Source: JABDIY01 sp963751955
GTDB lineage: Bacteria; Actinomycetota; Acidimicrobiia; Acidimicrobiales; SZUA-35
Direction: 5' to 3'
Assembly (NCBI GenBank): GCA_963751955.1
Contig: CAVVWM010000008.1
Location: 186,001 to 250,000, forward strand
Length of the DNA: 64,000 nucleotides
Of the stretch, positions 28,448 through 37,398 are shown in pieces. Each line of letters starts with the position of its first letter. Within the stretch, counting starts at the first letter, position 1. Below the pieces are notes generated by a model. That model did not search any database and was not told the DNA's origin. It was given only the letters and a program-made list of their open reading frames with translations. The translations under genes and the position numbers were made by a program.

Positions 28448-28627
28448 TCAGTCGAGTGGGTCGAGATCCCCGAACCTGAGGTCCAGGTCAGGGGCCTCGC
28501 TCGATCCAGCGGCGTAGATCTCGGGGATTTCCTCGACCTGGTCCCAGCCGAGCGCGTCGGCGATTCCGATCATTGCCGCCATCACGATCGAACCTTTGTG
28601 TCGCTGCTTTGGGAGCAGTTCGGCCAT
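28448..28627 (-). CDS. Small conserved-looking protein, unknown
   Basis: 59 residues from ATG 28627: MAELLPKQRHKGSIVMAAMIGIADALGW, then an acidic tail ending DLDLRFGDLDPLD. The composition (basic N-terminus, short helix, acidic end) looks like a real small actinobacterial protein. The frame stays open upstream into unlikely sequence. Function unknown. Confidence 0.5.
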   Translation of the reverse strand: MAELLPKQRHKGSIVMAAMIGIADALGWDQVEEIPEIYAAGSSEAPDLDLRFGDLDPLD

Positions 28628-28708
28628 AGGACCCAGAGTAGATGCGCGTGCATCGATACGGTCTTCAGCTGCCCTGACCGGTGTAGCAAAGGTCACGCTT
28701 GCTGGGTG

Positions 28709-28748
28709 TTTACTTTTGCAAGCATCCGGCGATATACTTTTGTTAGCA
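28709..28748 (+). promoter_or_regulatory. Promoter with a 14-bp direct repeat, upstream of the phasin-like gene
   Basis: TTTACT (28709-28714) and TATACT (28733-28738) are separated by 18 bases. Overlapping both are TACTTTTGCAAGCA (28711-28724) and TACTTTTGTTAGCA (28735-28748), matching in 12 of 14 bases and offset by 24. An operator that represses or tunes the gene is the likely reading. Confidence 0.5.
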
Positions 28749-28805
28749 CTCAGCAAAGAGGCTCGGTGCCCCCATATAACCCGCCCTCTAAGGAGCGAAT
28801 GCACC

Positions 28806-29366
28806 ATGGAAATCACCACCACCATCAACGAACGAATCGACACTCTGAACGCCCGTCTCGACGAAGTTGAAAAAGACCTTCCCGCAGTACCCAAGGCGGC
28901 CCTCCGCCTGAACCGTGCCGTGACCGAGCGAGTGTTTGACGGCAGCGGCCGTGTCGGCAGCGTTGTCGTGGAGACCTTCGAAGACCTCACCGAGGCTGCG
29001 AACAATACCTACAAGTCCATCACCAAGAACGCCCAGTTTGATGTTGACCGGTTCGTAGATGCTGCAACCAAGTTGGCCGAGGACACATTCGAATTCGCCA
29101 CTTCCAGCGTCAAGACCGTCGCTGGTCAATTCGGAGTAGCCGTTGACAAGGCCGAGGGGGCAGTCGTCAAGACCAACACCTCTGTCGCCAAGTCCGTCAA
29201 CAAGACCGCCAGGAAGGTCGAAGCTTCCGAGATCAAGGCCGAGAAGAAGGCCCTCACCAAGAAGACCAAGGCCGAGCTGTACGAAATGGCCAAGGGCCTC
29301 GACGTCGACGGCCGGGCCACGATGAGCAAGGGTGAACTCGTCAAGGCTCTCGCCGCCAAGGGTTAG
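28806..29366 (+). CDS. Phasin-like helical protein with C-terminal Rho-N/SAP-like domain
   Basis: ATG 28806 is preceded by AAGGAG (28789-28794). The 186-residue product has an amphipathic helical body (MEITTTINERIDTLNARLDEVEKDL; TKNAQFDVDRFVDAATKLAEDTFEFA). Ala/Lys-rich repeats follow, then a C-terminal KTKAELYEMAKGLDVDGRATMSKGELVKALAA, the helix-extended-helix fold of Rho N-terminal/SAP-like modules. This mix suggests a granule- or DNA-associated structural protein (phasin/histone-like). A strong terminator follows, and the promoter has a direct repeat. Confidence 0.7.
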   Translation: MEITTTINERIDTLNARLDEVEKDLPAVPKAALRLNRAVTERVFDGSGRVGSVVVETFEDLTEAANNTYKSITKNAQFDVDRFVDAATKLAEDTFEFATSSVKTVAGQFGVAVDKAEGAVVKTNTSVAKSVNKTARKVEASEIKAEKKALTKKTKAELYEMAKGLDVDGRATMSKGELVKALAAKG

Positions 29367-29387
29367 AAAACCATCACGTCCCCCTCC

Positions 29388-29419
29388 AAGGAACCGCACG
29401 GACCGCCGTGCGGCTCCTT
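29388..29419 (+). terminator. Strong intrinsic-type hairpin after the phasin-like gene
   Basis: AAGGAACCGCACGG (29388-29401) pairs with CCGTGCGGCTCCTT (29406-29419) over 14 positions with one A-C mismatch, around the loop ACCG. It begins 22 bases after the stop. There is no U-tract, as is common in high-GC actinobacteria. Confidence 0.8.
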
Positions 29420-29471
29420 CGCGTGCGGGTCTTTCAAACGTGGGCGGGAGGCGACGGTATGCTGGTCCGCG

Positions 29472-30444
29472 CTAGTCGAGCACGTGTTCGGGGTTCGTGG
29501 CGATCCACTCGAGGGCGTCGACGGTTCGGTTTCGTCGTAGCCGACCGGCAATCGGACCAGGGCCGGCTTCGGACCGGAAGAACACCTCCCATGCGTGGTA
29601 GCCCCGGAGCGCCATCGGATCGGACCGCAGCACCTCGGCGTAGGCCGACACCGCATTCGACGTAGTACTCGGAGTTGTTGTAGCCCCGAACAGCGCTCGG
29701 CCATGTCGTCGGGACCACCCCTGGCACGCAGGTACACTGGCCGCACCGATGATCGCATCCCGATCGATGGTTGGATCGCCCTCACAGCACTCCTCCCAGG
29801 TCGAGGGGAGGAACTGCATCGGTCCCGTCGCACCGGCGGTCGACAGACCCTCGATCCGCCCCATCCTGGTTTCGATCAGGTTGATCGCCGCCAGGTACTC
29901 CCAACCGATTCCGGTCGCCGCTTCTGCAGCCCTGTAGTACCCCAGGAGTTCGGCCGGCGGCAGAGGCGCCTTGATCCGCCATGCGGGCAGGTTTGCGCTG
30001 AGCGCTCCCGTCGAGGTCAGCTCCGAGAGCTCTCTCCTTGCTGCCCAATTGCGTTCGATGGCCAAGCCAGCCGAGGGGTCCGCCTCGGCGAGAACACGCT
30101 CGGCCCACTCCTCGTTGGCGGCGAGATGCCGGTAGAGGCGTTGCTGGCGACGGCCCCAGCTCGCTCTCTCATCGCTCGACCGATTCTGGGAGCGGACCAT
30201 CTGCTCGGCCTGCGAGAGCTCCTCACTGAGTTCGGCAGCGTTTGCGGGCAAGGGCCGTTCCTCTGGCGCCCTGGCTGACACGGTCGTTCTTGGCAGGGTT
30301 GTCGGAGGAGCAACGGTTGTGGTCGGTGTCGAGCTCGTCTCCACTCCGACCGAATCCATTTTGGGCGCGCTCGACAGGCTCCGATGTGCAAGCGCCCACG
30401 ACAAGGGCCAGACAAAGAAGGTTTGTGAGTGCGGTGGCTTTCAC
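29472..30444 (-). CDS. Lytic transglycosylase lipoprotein (multiple indels)
   Basis: The N-terminal frame from ATG 30444 reads MKATALTNLLCLALVVGAC, a lipoprotein signal. The body continues in another frame (MDSVGVETSSTPTTTVAPPTT onward), so one base is extra near 30359-30366. The transglycosylase domain has IGWEYLAAINLIETRMG (catalytic Glu), AGATGPMQFLPSTW and NAVSAYAEVLRSDP. Between 29655 and 29740 the family motifs YLRARGGPDDMA and GYNNSEYYV appear in the two other frames, implying four further indels that cancel out. It would cleave peptidoglycan glycan strands outside the membrane; about 323 residues when repaired. Confidence 0.75.
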
Positions 30445-30558
30445 GCCCCGCAGTTCACCACAGGATGAACCTCCCTCAACGTCAGGTTGAGGTATCGCGC
30501 GGTTTGTCTCGCGGGTCGAATACTCTTAAGGAACGGGCCCGTGGGAGGGAGAGCGCGG

Positions 30559-30903
30559 ATGATTCCAGACATCGATCGACTCCGGGCTCGTCGTTGGCTG
30601 AACGATCTCAACCAGGAACGGCGCGATGGGGCTCAAACCCACTTCGAGTACGACCTCGTGATCGGCTCCTCCACGATCGAACTCATCGAGCGACACAGCG
30701 ACCTCGTGCTGTCGCTGGTCCGATTTCGCTATATCCATACCCAGTCGTCCTGGCGCGTTCAGCAGCAGACCCGGGATGGCAAGTTCAGGGCGATTCCCTC
30801 CATGCCGGTCACGCCCTATCTGGCTGAACTTCTCGACGATGTAGCCAGCGTGCGGCAGACCTTCATCCCCTCGCTTCGTCGAAACACCGATCTACTGGTC
30901 TAG
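30559..30903 (+). CDS. DUF3024-like protein
   Basis: ATG 30559 follows GGGAGGGA. The 114 residues read RARRWLNDLNQERRDG, then HFEYDLVIGSSTIELIERHS, then LVRFRYIHTQSSWRVQQQTRDGKFRAIP. This order of strands matches DUF3024 proteins, whose function is unknown. Its stop is 38 bases before the next ABC gene. Confidence 0.6.
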   Translation: MIPDIDRLRARRWLNDLNQERRDGAQTHFEYDLVIGSSTIELIERHSDLVLSLVRFRYIHTQSSWRVQQQTRDGKFRAIPSMPVTPYLAELLDDVASVRQTFIPSLRRNTDLLV

Positions 30904-30941
30904 GGGCCGGCTGTGCCGTACCCTCAATCCGGGGGACAGGA

Positions 30942-31781
30942 ATGGCTCACCGCATCAACCTCAACCAAACTCAAGCACTACTTCAGGCTCAGGTCGATGC
31001 GCCTCTGTTCCTCGACCCTGCACAAGATCTCGCCGTCAACGTAGCCGTTCGTGCCCGTGGACTATGCAAGTACTATGGCCCTACCCCGGCGGTCGCCGAC
31101 GTCGATCTCGACGTTGACTACGGCGAGGTCGTAGTTGTAATAGGAGCCAGCGGTTCGGGAAAGTCAACGCTGCTGCGTTGTCTCAACGGATTGGAGTCCT
31201 TGACCGCCGGCGAACTGTTCGTTCTCGGTCAGAAGGTCGAGGACAACGACTTGGTACGCCATCATCTGAGACGGCGGTGTGGCATGGTGTTTCAGGATTT
31301 CAATCTGTTTCCTCTGTTGTCGGTCGAACAGAACGTCTCGATCGCCCAACGTCTGGTGAAGGGTCGCTCAGCGGTCGAGGCGAAGGAGCGAACGATGGTC
31401 GCCCTCGAGCGCGTGGGTATGGGGCGGCATCGAAAGAAACACCCCGCTCAACTTTCTGGGGGCGAACAACAGCGGGTGGCGATCGCGCGAGCTTTGTGTA
31501 CCGACCCCGAGCTTCTACTGCTCGATGAGCCAACCGCGTCGGTAGACCCGGAACTGACCAAGGGGATCATGGAACTCGTTGCCGAAATCGCCGCTACCGA
31601 CGTAACCGTCGTCATCGTCAGCCACGATATGCCCTTTGCCCGAGCCGCTGCCGACCGCCTGGTGTTCCTCCACGATGGGCGAGCGGTCGAAGCCGGCCCC
31701 GTTGAGCAGGTGTTGGTCGAACCACGGCACCCCCTCACCCAGGCGTTCATCGAGCGGGCCCGGTTACTTCATCGCTGGTGA
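30942..31781 (+). CDS. ABC transporter ATP-binding protein, polar amino acid type
   Basis: 279 residues with Walker A GASGSGKST, Q-loop MVFQDFNLFP, signature LSGGEQQR, Walker B LLLLDEPTASVDPE and switch SHDMPFA. The spacing and MVFQDFNLFP block are those of the GlnQ/HisP subfamily (polar amino acid uptake). No permease or binding protein gene is adjacent, so it is an orphan ATPase here. The N-terminal 35 residues before RGLCKYYGP are extra compared with typical members. Confidence 0.8.
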   Translation: MAHRINLNQTQALLQAQVDAPLFLDPAQDLAVNVAVRARGLCKYYGPTPAVADVDLDVDYGEVVVVIGASGSGKSTLLRCLNGLESLTAGELFVLGQKVEDNDLVRHHLRRRCGMVFQDFNLFPLLSVEQNVSIAQRLVKGRSAVEAKERTMVALERVGMGRHRKKHPAQLSGGEQQRVAIARALCTDPELLLLDEPTASVDPELTKGIMELVAEIAATDVTVVIVSHDMPFARAAADRLVFLHDGRAVEAGPVEQVLVEPRHPLTQAFIERARLLHRW

Positions 31782-31794
31782 CCAACCGCGGATG

Positions 31795-34068
31795 CTACGA
31801 CTTCATCGCATTCCATACCCGCTCGGGCGTAACCGGAATATCAACGTGGATGACCCCGAGATGGGCAAGGGCGTCGACGACGGCGTTCTGAACTGCCGGC
31901 GTTGACCCAATTGTCCCAGACTCTCCGATTCCCTTCGCACCGAGCGGATTGAGGGGAGTTGGTGTCTCCATAGGGATCCTGTCGAACATTCCGAACTCGG
32001 CGGCAGAAGGGATCCCATAATCCATGAAGTTGGCTGTGATCGGGTTGCCGTATTCGTCGTAGACGAACTCCTCCCACATGGCGTGGGCGATACCGGCGGC
32101 AACGCCGCCATGCACCTGCCCGTCGACAAGCAATGGGTTGATGATGGTTCCGGCGTCATCGCATGCGACAAAGCGACGAATCTGAACAGCACCGGTTTCG
32201 ACGTCCACCTCGACGACGCACACATGGGCACCAAAGGGGAACGTGGCACCCGGTGGCTTGAAGTCGACTTCGCAGAACAGGCGGTCATTGCGCTCCGCCA
32301 ACGAGCTTGCAACGCGGCCCCAATCGACCGAGATCGACGGAGTGCCAACCACATGGAAGGATCCGGTTTCGGGGTCGAGAACGATGTCGCCGGGGTTGGC
32401 TTCCAAAACCTCAGCGGCAGCTGCTTTGGCTGCATCCACCACAGCCTCGGACGCCTCGACAACTGCGCTGCCACCCAACTGGAGGGACTTGGATCCGCCC
32501 GTGCCGCCACCCCGTGGCACTTCGGCGGTATCACCGTGGCGCACCGTGATCCTCTCGATTGGGATGCCGGTCCTATCAGATGTCAACTGAGCGAACGCCG
32601 TGTGGTGGCCTTGTCCGTGACTGGAGGAACCGGTTAGAACCAGCGCGGTTCCATCGGGGCGTACTTCCACGCTGCCGTATTCGCCGTTGCCCATCGGGTT
32701 GGTGATCTCCACATAGGTGGAGATACCGATCCCCAAATGGGAAGTGGCGGCCGGATCGGATCGTCGAGTGGCCTGCTCGGCTCGCAACGCGTGGTAGTCC
32801 GCCAGATCCAGCGCAAGATCAAGGGCACCCTCGTAGTCGCCCGAATCCATCGCCGCACCGGTTGAGGTGGTGAGGGGAAAGGCGTCGGATCGAATCAAGT
32901 TCCTTCTCCGCAGTTCCACCGGATCCATATTCAGTCTGGAGGCGAACACATCGAGCATTCGCTCCAGAGCGTGTGTTGCTTCAGGCCGTCCGGCGCCTCG
33001 GTAGGCCCCGACGGGCACGGTGTTGGTGATCACGCTCTTGCTCTCGAAACGGACGTTGGCGATGTTGTAGGGGCCCGAGGTCATGATGTTGGTGAAGAAT
33101 GGCAGCAATGCTCCGATATCGGCGTAGGCCCCGGAATCTTGGATGACGTTGAGCGAGTAGTGGGTGATCGTTCCGTCGGCACGACCTCCCAGCACGCAAC
33201 GGAACGAGGTGGCGCGACCGTGGACGAGCCCAACCATCGACTCACTGCGTGTTTCGGTCCAACGGACCGGCTTCCTGAGCTTCCTCGCAATGTGAGCGCA
33301 CACTTGATCTTCGGGATAGTTGCCATTCTTGGCTCCGAAACCTCCGCCCACATCCGGACAGATCACTCGAACTTGGCTGGGATCAATGCCACACGCCCGG
33401 GCGAGTCCATCCCTGGTTCCGTGGGCACCCTGAGTGCTGCTCCACTGGGTCAAGTGATCGATCCCGTCGATCATCTCCCACTTCGCCACCGCCGCCCGAG
33501 GTTCGAGGGGCGCCGGCGCCATGCGGTGGTTGCGAAATTCGAGTTCCACCGTGATCTCGGCGTCGGCAATGAAGTCCCCCTCGTCCTGTTGGGCAGGAAT
33601 CTGAAAGACCACGTTGGTTCCCGCCTCGGGAAAGATCACCGTGGAGCCCTCGGCCAGAGCATCCTCGGGTCGCAGGACCAGCGGTAGTTCGTCATAGTCG
33701 ATGACGACTCCTTCGGCTGCGTCGACCCCTCCTTCCCTGGTTCGGCTCACCACTGCTGCGATCGGCTCACCCACGTAGCGGACCACATCGCGAGCCAGGC
33801 AGCTTCGGGTCATGGCCTGGTTGAGCATTCCGAATCCGGGCGACATCGCTTCGACACCAAGGAGATCAGCTGTGAAGACGGCCACTACATCGGGGTGGGA
33901 CTCCGCGTCAGCAACATCGACGTCGGTGAGCGTGGCGTGGGGCATCATGCTGCGCACGAACGTGATGTGAAGAGCATCTGCCGGTGCCAGATCATCGACG
34001 TACATCCCTCCGACGGTGAGGAGATCGGGGTCCTCGATGCGGGTCACCCTCGTGCCAATCATGCTCAT
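31795..34068 (-). CDS. Molybdenum hydroxylase large subunit (form II CoxL / xanthine dehydrogenase family)
   Basis: The start is probably ATG 34068 (MSMIGTRVTRIEDPDLLTVGGMY), giving about 757 residues. The molybdopterin domains show DVGGGFGAKNGNYPED, AYRGAGRPEATHALERM and GTGGSKSLQLGG. Near the C-terminus lie NPLLVDGQVHGGVAAGIAHAMWEE and GAKGIGESG, with the catalytic Glu in the last. AYRGAGR marks form II rather than true CO dehydrogenase (AYxCSFR). The FAD and 2Fe-2S subunits that normally accompany it are not adjacent. The substrate is an unknown aldehyde, purine or similar compound. Confidence 0.85.
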   Translation of the reverse strand: MSMIGTRVTRIEDPDLLTVGGMYVDDLAPADALHITFVRSMMPHATLTDVDVADAESHPDVVAVFTADLLGVEAMSPGFGMLNQAMTRSCLARDVVRYVGEPIAAVVSRTREGGVDAAEGVVIDYDELPLVLRPEDALAEGSTVIFPEAGTNVVFQIPAQQDEGDFIADAEITVELEFRNHRMAPAPLEPRAAVAKWEMIDGIDHLTQWSSTQGAHGTRDGLARACGIDPSQVRVICPDVGGGFGAKNGNYPEDQVCAHIARKLRKPVRWTETRSESMVGLVHGRATSFRCVLGGRADGTITHYSLNVIQDSGAYADIGALLPFFTNIMTSGPYNIANVRFESKSVITNTVPVGAYRGAGRPEATHALERMLDVFASRLNMDPVELRRRNLIRSDAFPLTTSTGAAMDSGDYEGALDLALDLADYHALRAEQATRRSDPAATSHLGIGISTYVEITNPMGNGEYGSVEVRPDGTALVLTGSSSHGQGHHTAFAQLTSDRTGIPIERITVRHGDTAEVPRGGGTGGSKSLQLGGSAVVEASEAVVDAAKAAAAEVLEANPGDIVLDPETGSFHVVGTPSISVDWGRVASSLAERNDRLFCEVDFKPPGATFPFGAHVCVVEVDVETGAVQIRRFVACDDAGTIINPLLVDGQVHGGVAAGIAHAMWEEFVYDEYGNPITANFMDYGIPSAAEFGMFDRIPMETPTPLNPLGAKGIGESGTIGSTPAVQNAVVDALAHLGVIHVDIPVTPERVWNAMKS

Positions 34069-34146
34069 GGTGGGGAACTGTACATTCGGGCCTCGCCGGT
34101 TCGCTGAACTTCGCAGCGGTCCCAACCGACGCGCTGCGCCGACGAT

Positions 34147-34734
34147 CTAGGTGCGGAACATCACGCTGATTCGAGGTTCTGCGTGGGCGACCTTGGGGAT
34201 GCCGTGCTGGTGCGTTGCTTGAAACGTCCCGCCCATCACGAAAAGATCACCATGTCCGAGGGCCAAGCGGCGGGATGGACCCCCGTCGTCGGGTTTGACC
34301 ACCAAGGGCCGCCGCCCGCCCAACGACACGATCGCCACGATCGTGTCACCCGGGAGCGGCACACGATCCCTGTGAATCGCAACGCTGTCCTTTCCGTTGC
34401 GGTACCAGTTGGCTGAGACCGAGCGAATGCGGCGGCAGTAGTGATCTTCGAACCACCGCCGTAGATCTCGAAGCCCTTCGACCCGATGTTCGGGCGAGTC
34501 CGATACCCAGACCAGTCTGGGTACGTCGACTATCCGGTCGTACATCGGTCGGCGATCGGCCACCCATTCACCATTGAGCCTGAGTTGGTCGAACCATCGG
34601 TCTGCACCCGGCAGCCAACTGGGACAGTGATCGATCCACGCCCCGAAACCGAGATCGATCCGATCGGGGACCGCATGAATGTCGGGAAGAGTGGGTTCTC
34701 CCGATGACAGAAGATCGAGCTGCATTGCCGTCAT
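34147..34734 (-). CDS. AlkB-like Fe(II)/2-oxoglutarate-dependent dioxygenase
   Basis: 195 residues from ATG 34734 (MTAMQLDLLSSGEPTLP). The double-stranded beta-helix has the iron ligands in AIHRDRVPL (His121, Asp123) and HQHGIPK (His near 177). The 2-oxoglutarate-binding arginines are in EPRISVMFR. ANWYRNGKDSVAIHRD and GHGDLFVMGG are typical of bacterial AlkB. It would repair alkylated bases in DNA or RNA. The open frame extends to 35688, but this part is antisense to the DinB gene and is discarded. Confidence 0.85.
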   Translation of the reverse strand: MTAMQLDLLSSGEPTLPDIHAVPDRIDLGFGAWIDHCPSWLPGADRWFDQLRLNGEWVADRRPMYDRIVDVPRLVWVSDSPEHRVEGLRDLRRWFEDHYCRRIRSVSANWYRNGKDSVAIHRDRVPLPGDTIVAIVSLGGRRPLVVKPDDGGPSRRLALGHGDLFVMGGTFQATHQHGIPKVAHAEPRISVMFRT

Positions 34735-34821
34735 CTCGACAGTGTATGCGAACGTATGTTCGGCTATCAAGGTCGTCCCTCGTGCCGGTCTTTCGGGGCG
34801 GCGGCGTGATTGGATGGTGCG

Positions 34822-35388
34822 ATGGATACTGATGCTCCTGCTCCGGGTAAGGCCGATGACAAAGACTGGACGTGGGTGCTCGAGCGCGCCTGCGACGAAT
34901 GCGGTGCCACCGTCGCGTCGCTTTCGGTTCTCGAGATTGCGGCGCTGAACCGCCGTTGCGCCGACGGATGGATGGACGTCCTGAACCAGGATCGAGCTTG
35001 GGTTACCACCCGGCCCCAGCCGGACACCTGGAGCCCGCTGGAGTACGGATGTCATGTGCGTGACGTCTTCACCCTGTTTCTCGAACGGCTTGAACTCATG
35101 CTGACCGAAGACAACCCGACCTTCGCCAATTGGAACCCGAATGTCACCGCCGAGGCCGAGCGCTACGACCTCCAGGATCCCTCGGCCGTCGCGTCCGAAC
35201 TGAGCGACGCTGCTCAAGCAATCGCCGGTCGCTTCCAGTCGTTGAGTGCCGACGATCTCGGCCGTACCGGCGCTCGATCCGATGGCGCTGGTTTCACGGT
35301 CGAGACCTTTGCTCGATATGAAATCCACGATCCGTTGCATCACCTGTGGGACGTATCCGGTATGTCCATGGTTGCCTGGACCTCCTAG
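34822..35388 (+). CDS. DinB-fold protein
   Basis: 188 residues from ATG 34822. TRPQPDTWSPLEYGCHVRDVFTLFLERLELMLTEDNPTFANW gives the first His region of the four-helix DinB fold; ARYEIHDPLHHLWDV gives the C-terminal His pair. In actinobacteria many such proteins are mycothiol- or bacillithiol-dependent transferases. The PIG-L deacetylase gene follows after 9 bases, which would fit a thiol-metabolism pair, but this is inference. Confidence 0.75.
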   Translation: MDTDAPAPGKADDKDWTWVLERACDECGATVASLSVLEIAALNRRCADGWMDVLNQDRAWVTTRPQPDTWSPLEYGCHVRDVFTLFLERLELMLTEDNPTFANWNPNVTAEAERYDLQDPSAVASELSDAAQAIAGRFQSLSADDLGRTGARSDGAGFTVETFARYEIHDPLHHLWDVSGMSMVAWTS

Positions 35389-35397
35389 ATTGGGGGA

Positions 35398-36122
35398 GTG
35401 CCACAACCACTGACCTCGGATCCACTGACAATCCTGAACATTGCGGCTCACCCTGACGACCTGGACTTCGGATGCGCGGGGACCACAGCCACCCTCACCG
35501 ATGTAGGTCACCGAGTGGTCTACTGCCTCGTGACCGATGGGCAAGCTGGCGGAACCGATCACACCATCAGTCGCGAGCGGATGGCGGAGATTCGGCGGGT
35601 CGAGCAAAAAGGGCGGCCAAGGTGGTAGGGGTCGAGGAGGTTCACTTCCTGGGATTTCCCGATGGTGCGGTAGAGGTGACGATGTCACTTCGCATGGAAC
35701 TAACTCGGGTGATTCGGCTGGTGAAACCCGACAGGGTGGTCACACAGAGCCCGGTGCGCCAATTCGATCGGGTCTATGGCAGCCACCCTGATCATCTCGC
35801 AACCGGCGAAGCCACGTTGTGCTCCATCTACCCCGACAGTCGCAACGAATTCGCACACATCCCGTTGAAGGCCGAGGAAGGCCTCGAACCACATTCGGTG
35901 CCTGAGACCTGGTTGATGGGGGGACCTGAGTCCAATCATTTCGTCGATATCACCGACGCCTACGAACGCAAGATCGAAGCACTTCTGTGCCACGAGAGCC
36001 AGATGGCCGATCCCGATCGCATTCCAGAACTGATACGCAGCTGGGGTGAGCGGATAGCCCTTCAGGGCGGCCTTCCCAACGGTCACTTGGCCGAGGAATT
36101 TCGTCGGATGAACACCCAGTAG
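35398..36122 (+). CDS. PIG-L / LmbE-family deacetylase (one frameshift)
   Basis: A GTG at 35398 starts an N-terminal part with the zinc motif AAHPDDLDFGCAGT and LVTDGQAGGTDHTIS. The frame fails at RRVEQ and continues one frame over as RAAKVVGVEEVHFLGFPDG. One more A in A5 (35606-35610) joins them into about 241 residues. Downstream, SHPDHLATGEA carries another metal-site His pair. The family deacetylates N-acetylglucosaminyl compounds, including mycothiol precursors (MshB) and conjugates (Mca). Which role applies here is not clear. The stop overlaps the next start by one base. Confidence 0.8.
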
Positions 36123-37369
36123 TGACCCTTCAGGCTTCGACGTCTGTCGAGCCCTCGTCGGTTCGGTCGGAGCGGGGCGTGATCGCCTACACCGCTTTCA
36201 TGGGTGTGTTGCTGGCGTTCGGCATCGACTCAGCCCTCCCGGCGTTCGGAGAACTCCGAACTGCCTTCGGCCTGGATCCGGACTCGAACAACATCTCGTT
36301 CATCGTCACCGTCTACTTCCTCGGGATGGCCTCAGGCCAGCTTGTGGTCGGACCGGTGGCTGATCGATTTGGACGCCGGCCCATACTGCTGGCAGGTATG
36401 GGCCTGTACGCGCTGGGGGCGCTCGGCTCGATCCTGGCCCCAACGATCGAGCTGTTGTTCCTCTGTCGTCTGATCTGGGGCTTGGGGGCGTCGGCCCCTG
36501 CGGCGCTGCGGTCGGCTATCGCACGCGATCTCTACGCCGGCGATCAGATGGCTCGGGTGATGTCGATCATGATGGGCGTCTTCATGATGGGGCCTGTTCT
36601 GGCGCCGATCATCGGCGACGCCATTCTCCGGGTGAGCTCTTGGCACTGGGTCTTCGGTGCCGCCATTGTCCTCGCTGCACTACAGGTCACCTGGGCTCTT
36701 CGATTCGGTGAGACGCTGTCGGTCGCGAATCGCCGAGGTCTGAATCCAGCGGAAATTGCAGCGGGCTTCCGAGCTGTGTTCGGCAACCGGGTTCCCTTTG
36801 GCTACACGATGGCCATGACCTTCGGATCCGGTGGGTTCATTGTGTTCCTCGGCAGTTCACAACCCGTGATCGACACCATCTATGACCGAGGGGATCAGTT
36901 CTCGTTGTGGTTCGCACTTGCGTCGATCCTGATGGCAATCTCGTTCTTCACGGTGAATCGCTTCATCGTCCAGTACGGCGCGCATCGCGTCGCAGTGGTG
37001 GCGTCGTCGGGAACCATCTTGGCCAACGTTTTGATGCTCGCCATTGCCCTGGTCACCGACGGCGTACCGCCCTTTCTGATGTGGTTTCTTCTGATGGCGG
37101 TGGGCAACGCCCTCGTCACCCTCCTCACCCCCACCTGCTACTCGCTGGCGCTTCAACCCCTCGGCGACCGTGCCGGCATCGGATCGGGTGTGATCGGTTT
37201 CGTGAGCACGGCAGGCGGCTCGCTGTTGGCGGCAATCGTGGGCTCGATGATCAGTGACACCGTTCTGCCGTGGGCGCTGGGGTACGTCCTCTACGTCGGG
37301 ATCTGTGTGGCCTGGCTGGTATGGGCTGCGGGGGCGGAGCCGAGAACGCGTGATCAGGGGTCTATCTAG
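36122..37369 (+). CDS. MFS transporter, Bcr/CflA-like
   Basis: A GTG start at 36122 gives 415 residues and about 12 membrane helices. VGPVADRFGRRPILLAGMGLYALGALGSILAP is the MFS motif A loop. MMGVFMMGPVLAPIIGDAILRVSSWHWVF is motif C of the 12-helix drug:H+ antiporters, as in Bcr/CflA proteins. It probably exports a drug or small metabolite. It is coupled to the PIG-L gene by a 1-base overlap. Confidence 0.85.
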   Translation: MTLQASTSVEPSSVRSERGVIAYTAFMGVLLAFGIDSALPAFGELRTAFGLDPDSNNISFIVTVYFLGMASGQLVVGPVADRFGRRPILLAGMGLYALGALGSILAPTIELLFLCRLIWGLGASAPAALRSAIARDLYAGDQMARVMSIMMGVFMMGPVLAPIIGDAILRVSSWHWVFGAAIVLAALQVTWALRFGETLSVANRRGLNPAEIAAGFRAVFGNRVPFGYTMAMTFGSGGFIVFLGSSQPVIDTIYDRGDQFSLWFALASILMAISFFTVNRFIVQYGAHRVAVVASSGTILANVLMLAIALVTDGVPPFLMWFLLMAVGNALVTLLTPTCYSLALQPLGDRAGIGSGVIGFVSTAGGSLLAAIVGSMISDTVLPWALGYVLYVGICVAWLVWAAGAEPRTRDQGSI

Positions 37370-37398
37370 GGCTGAAAACCTGGACAGTAGTGCCGAAC

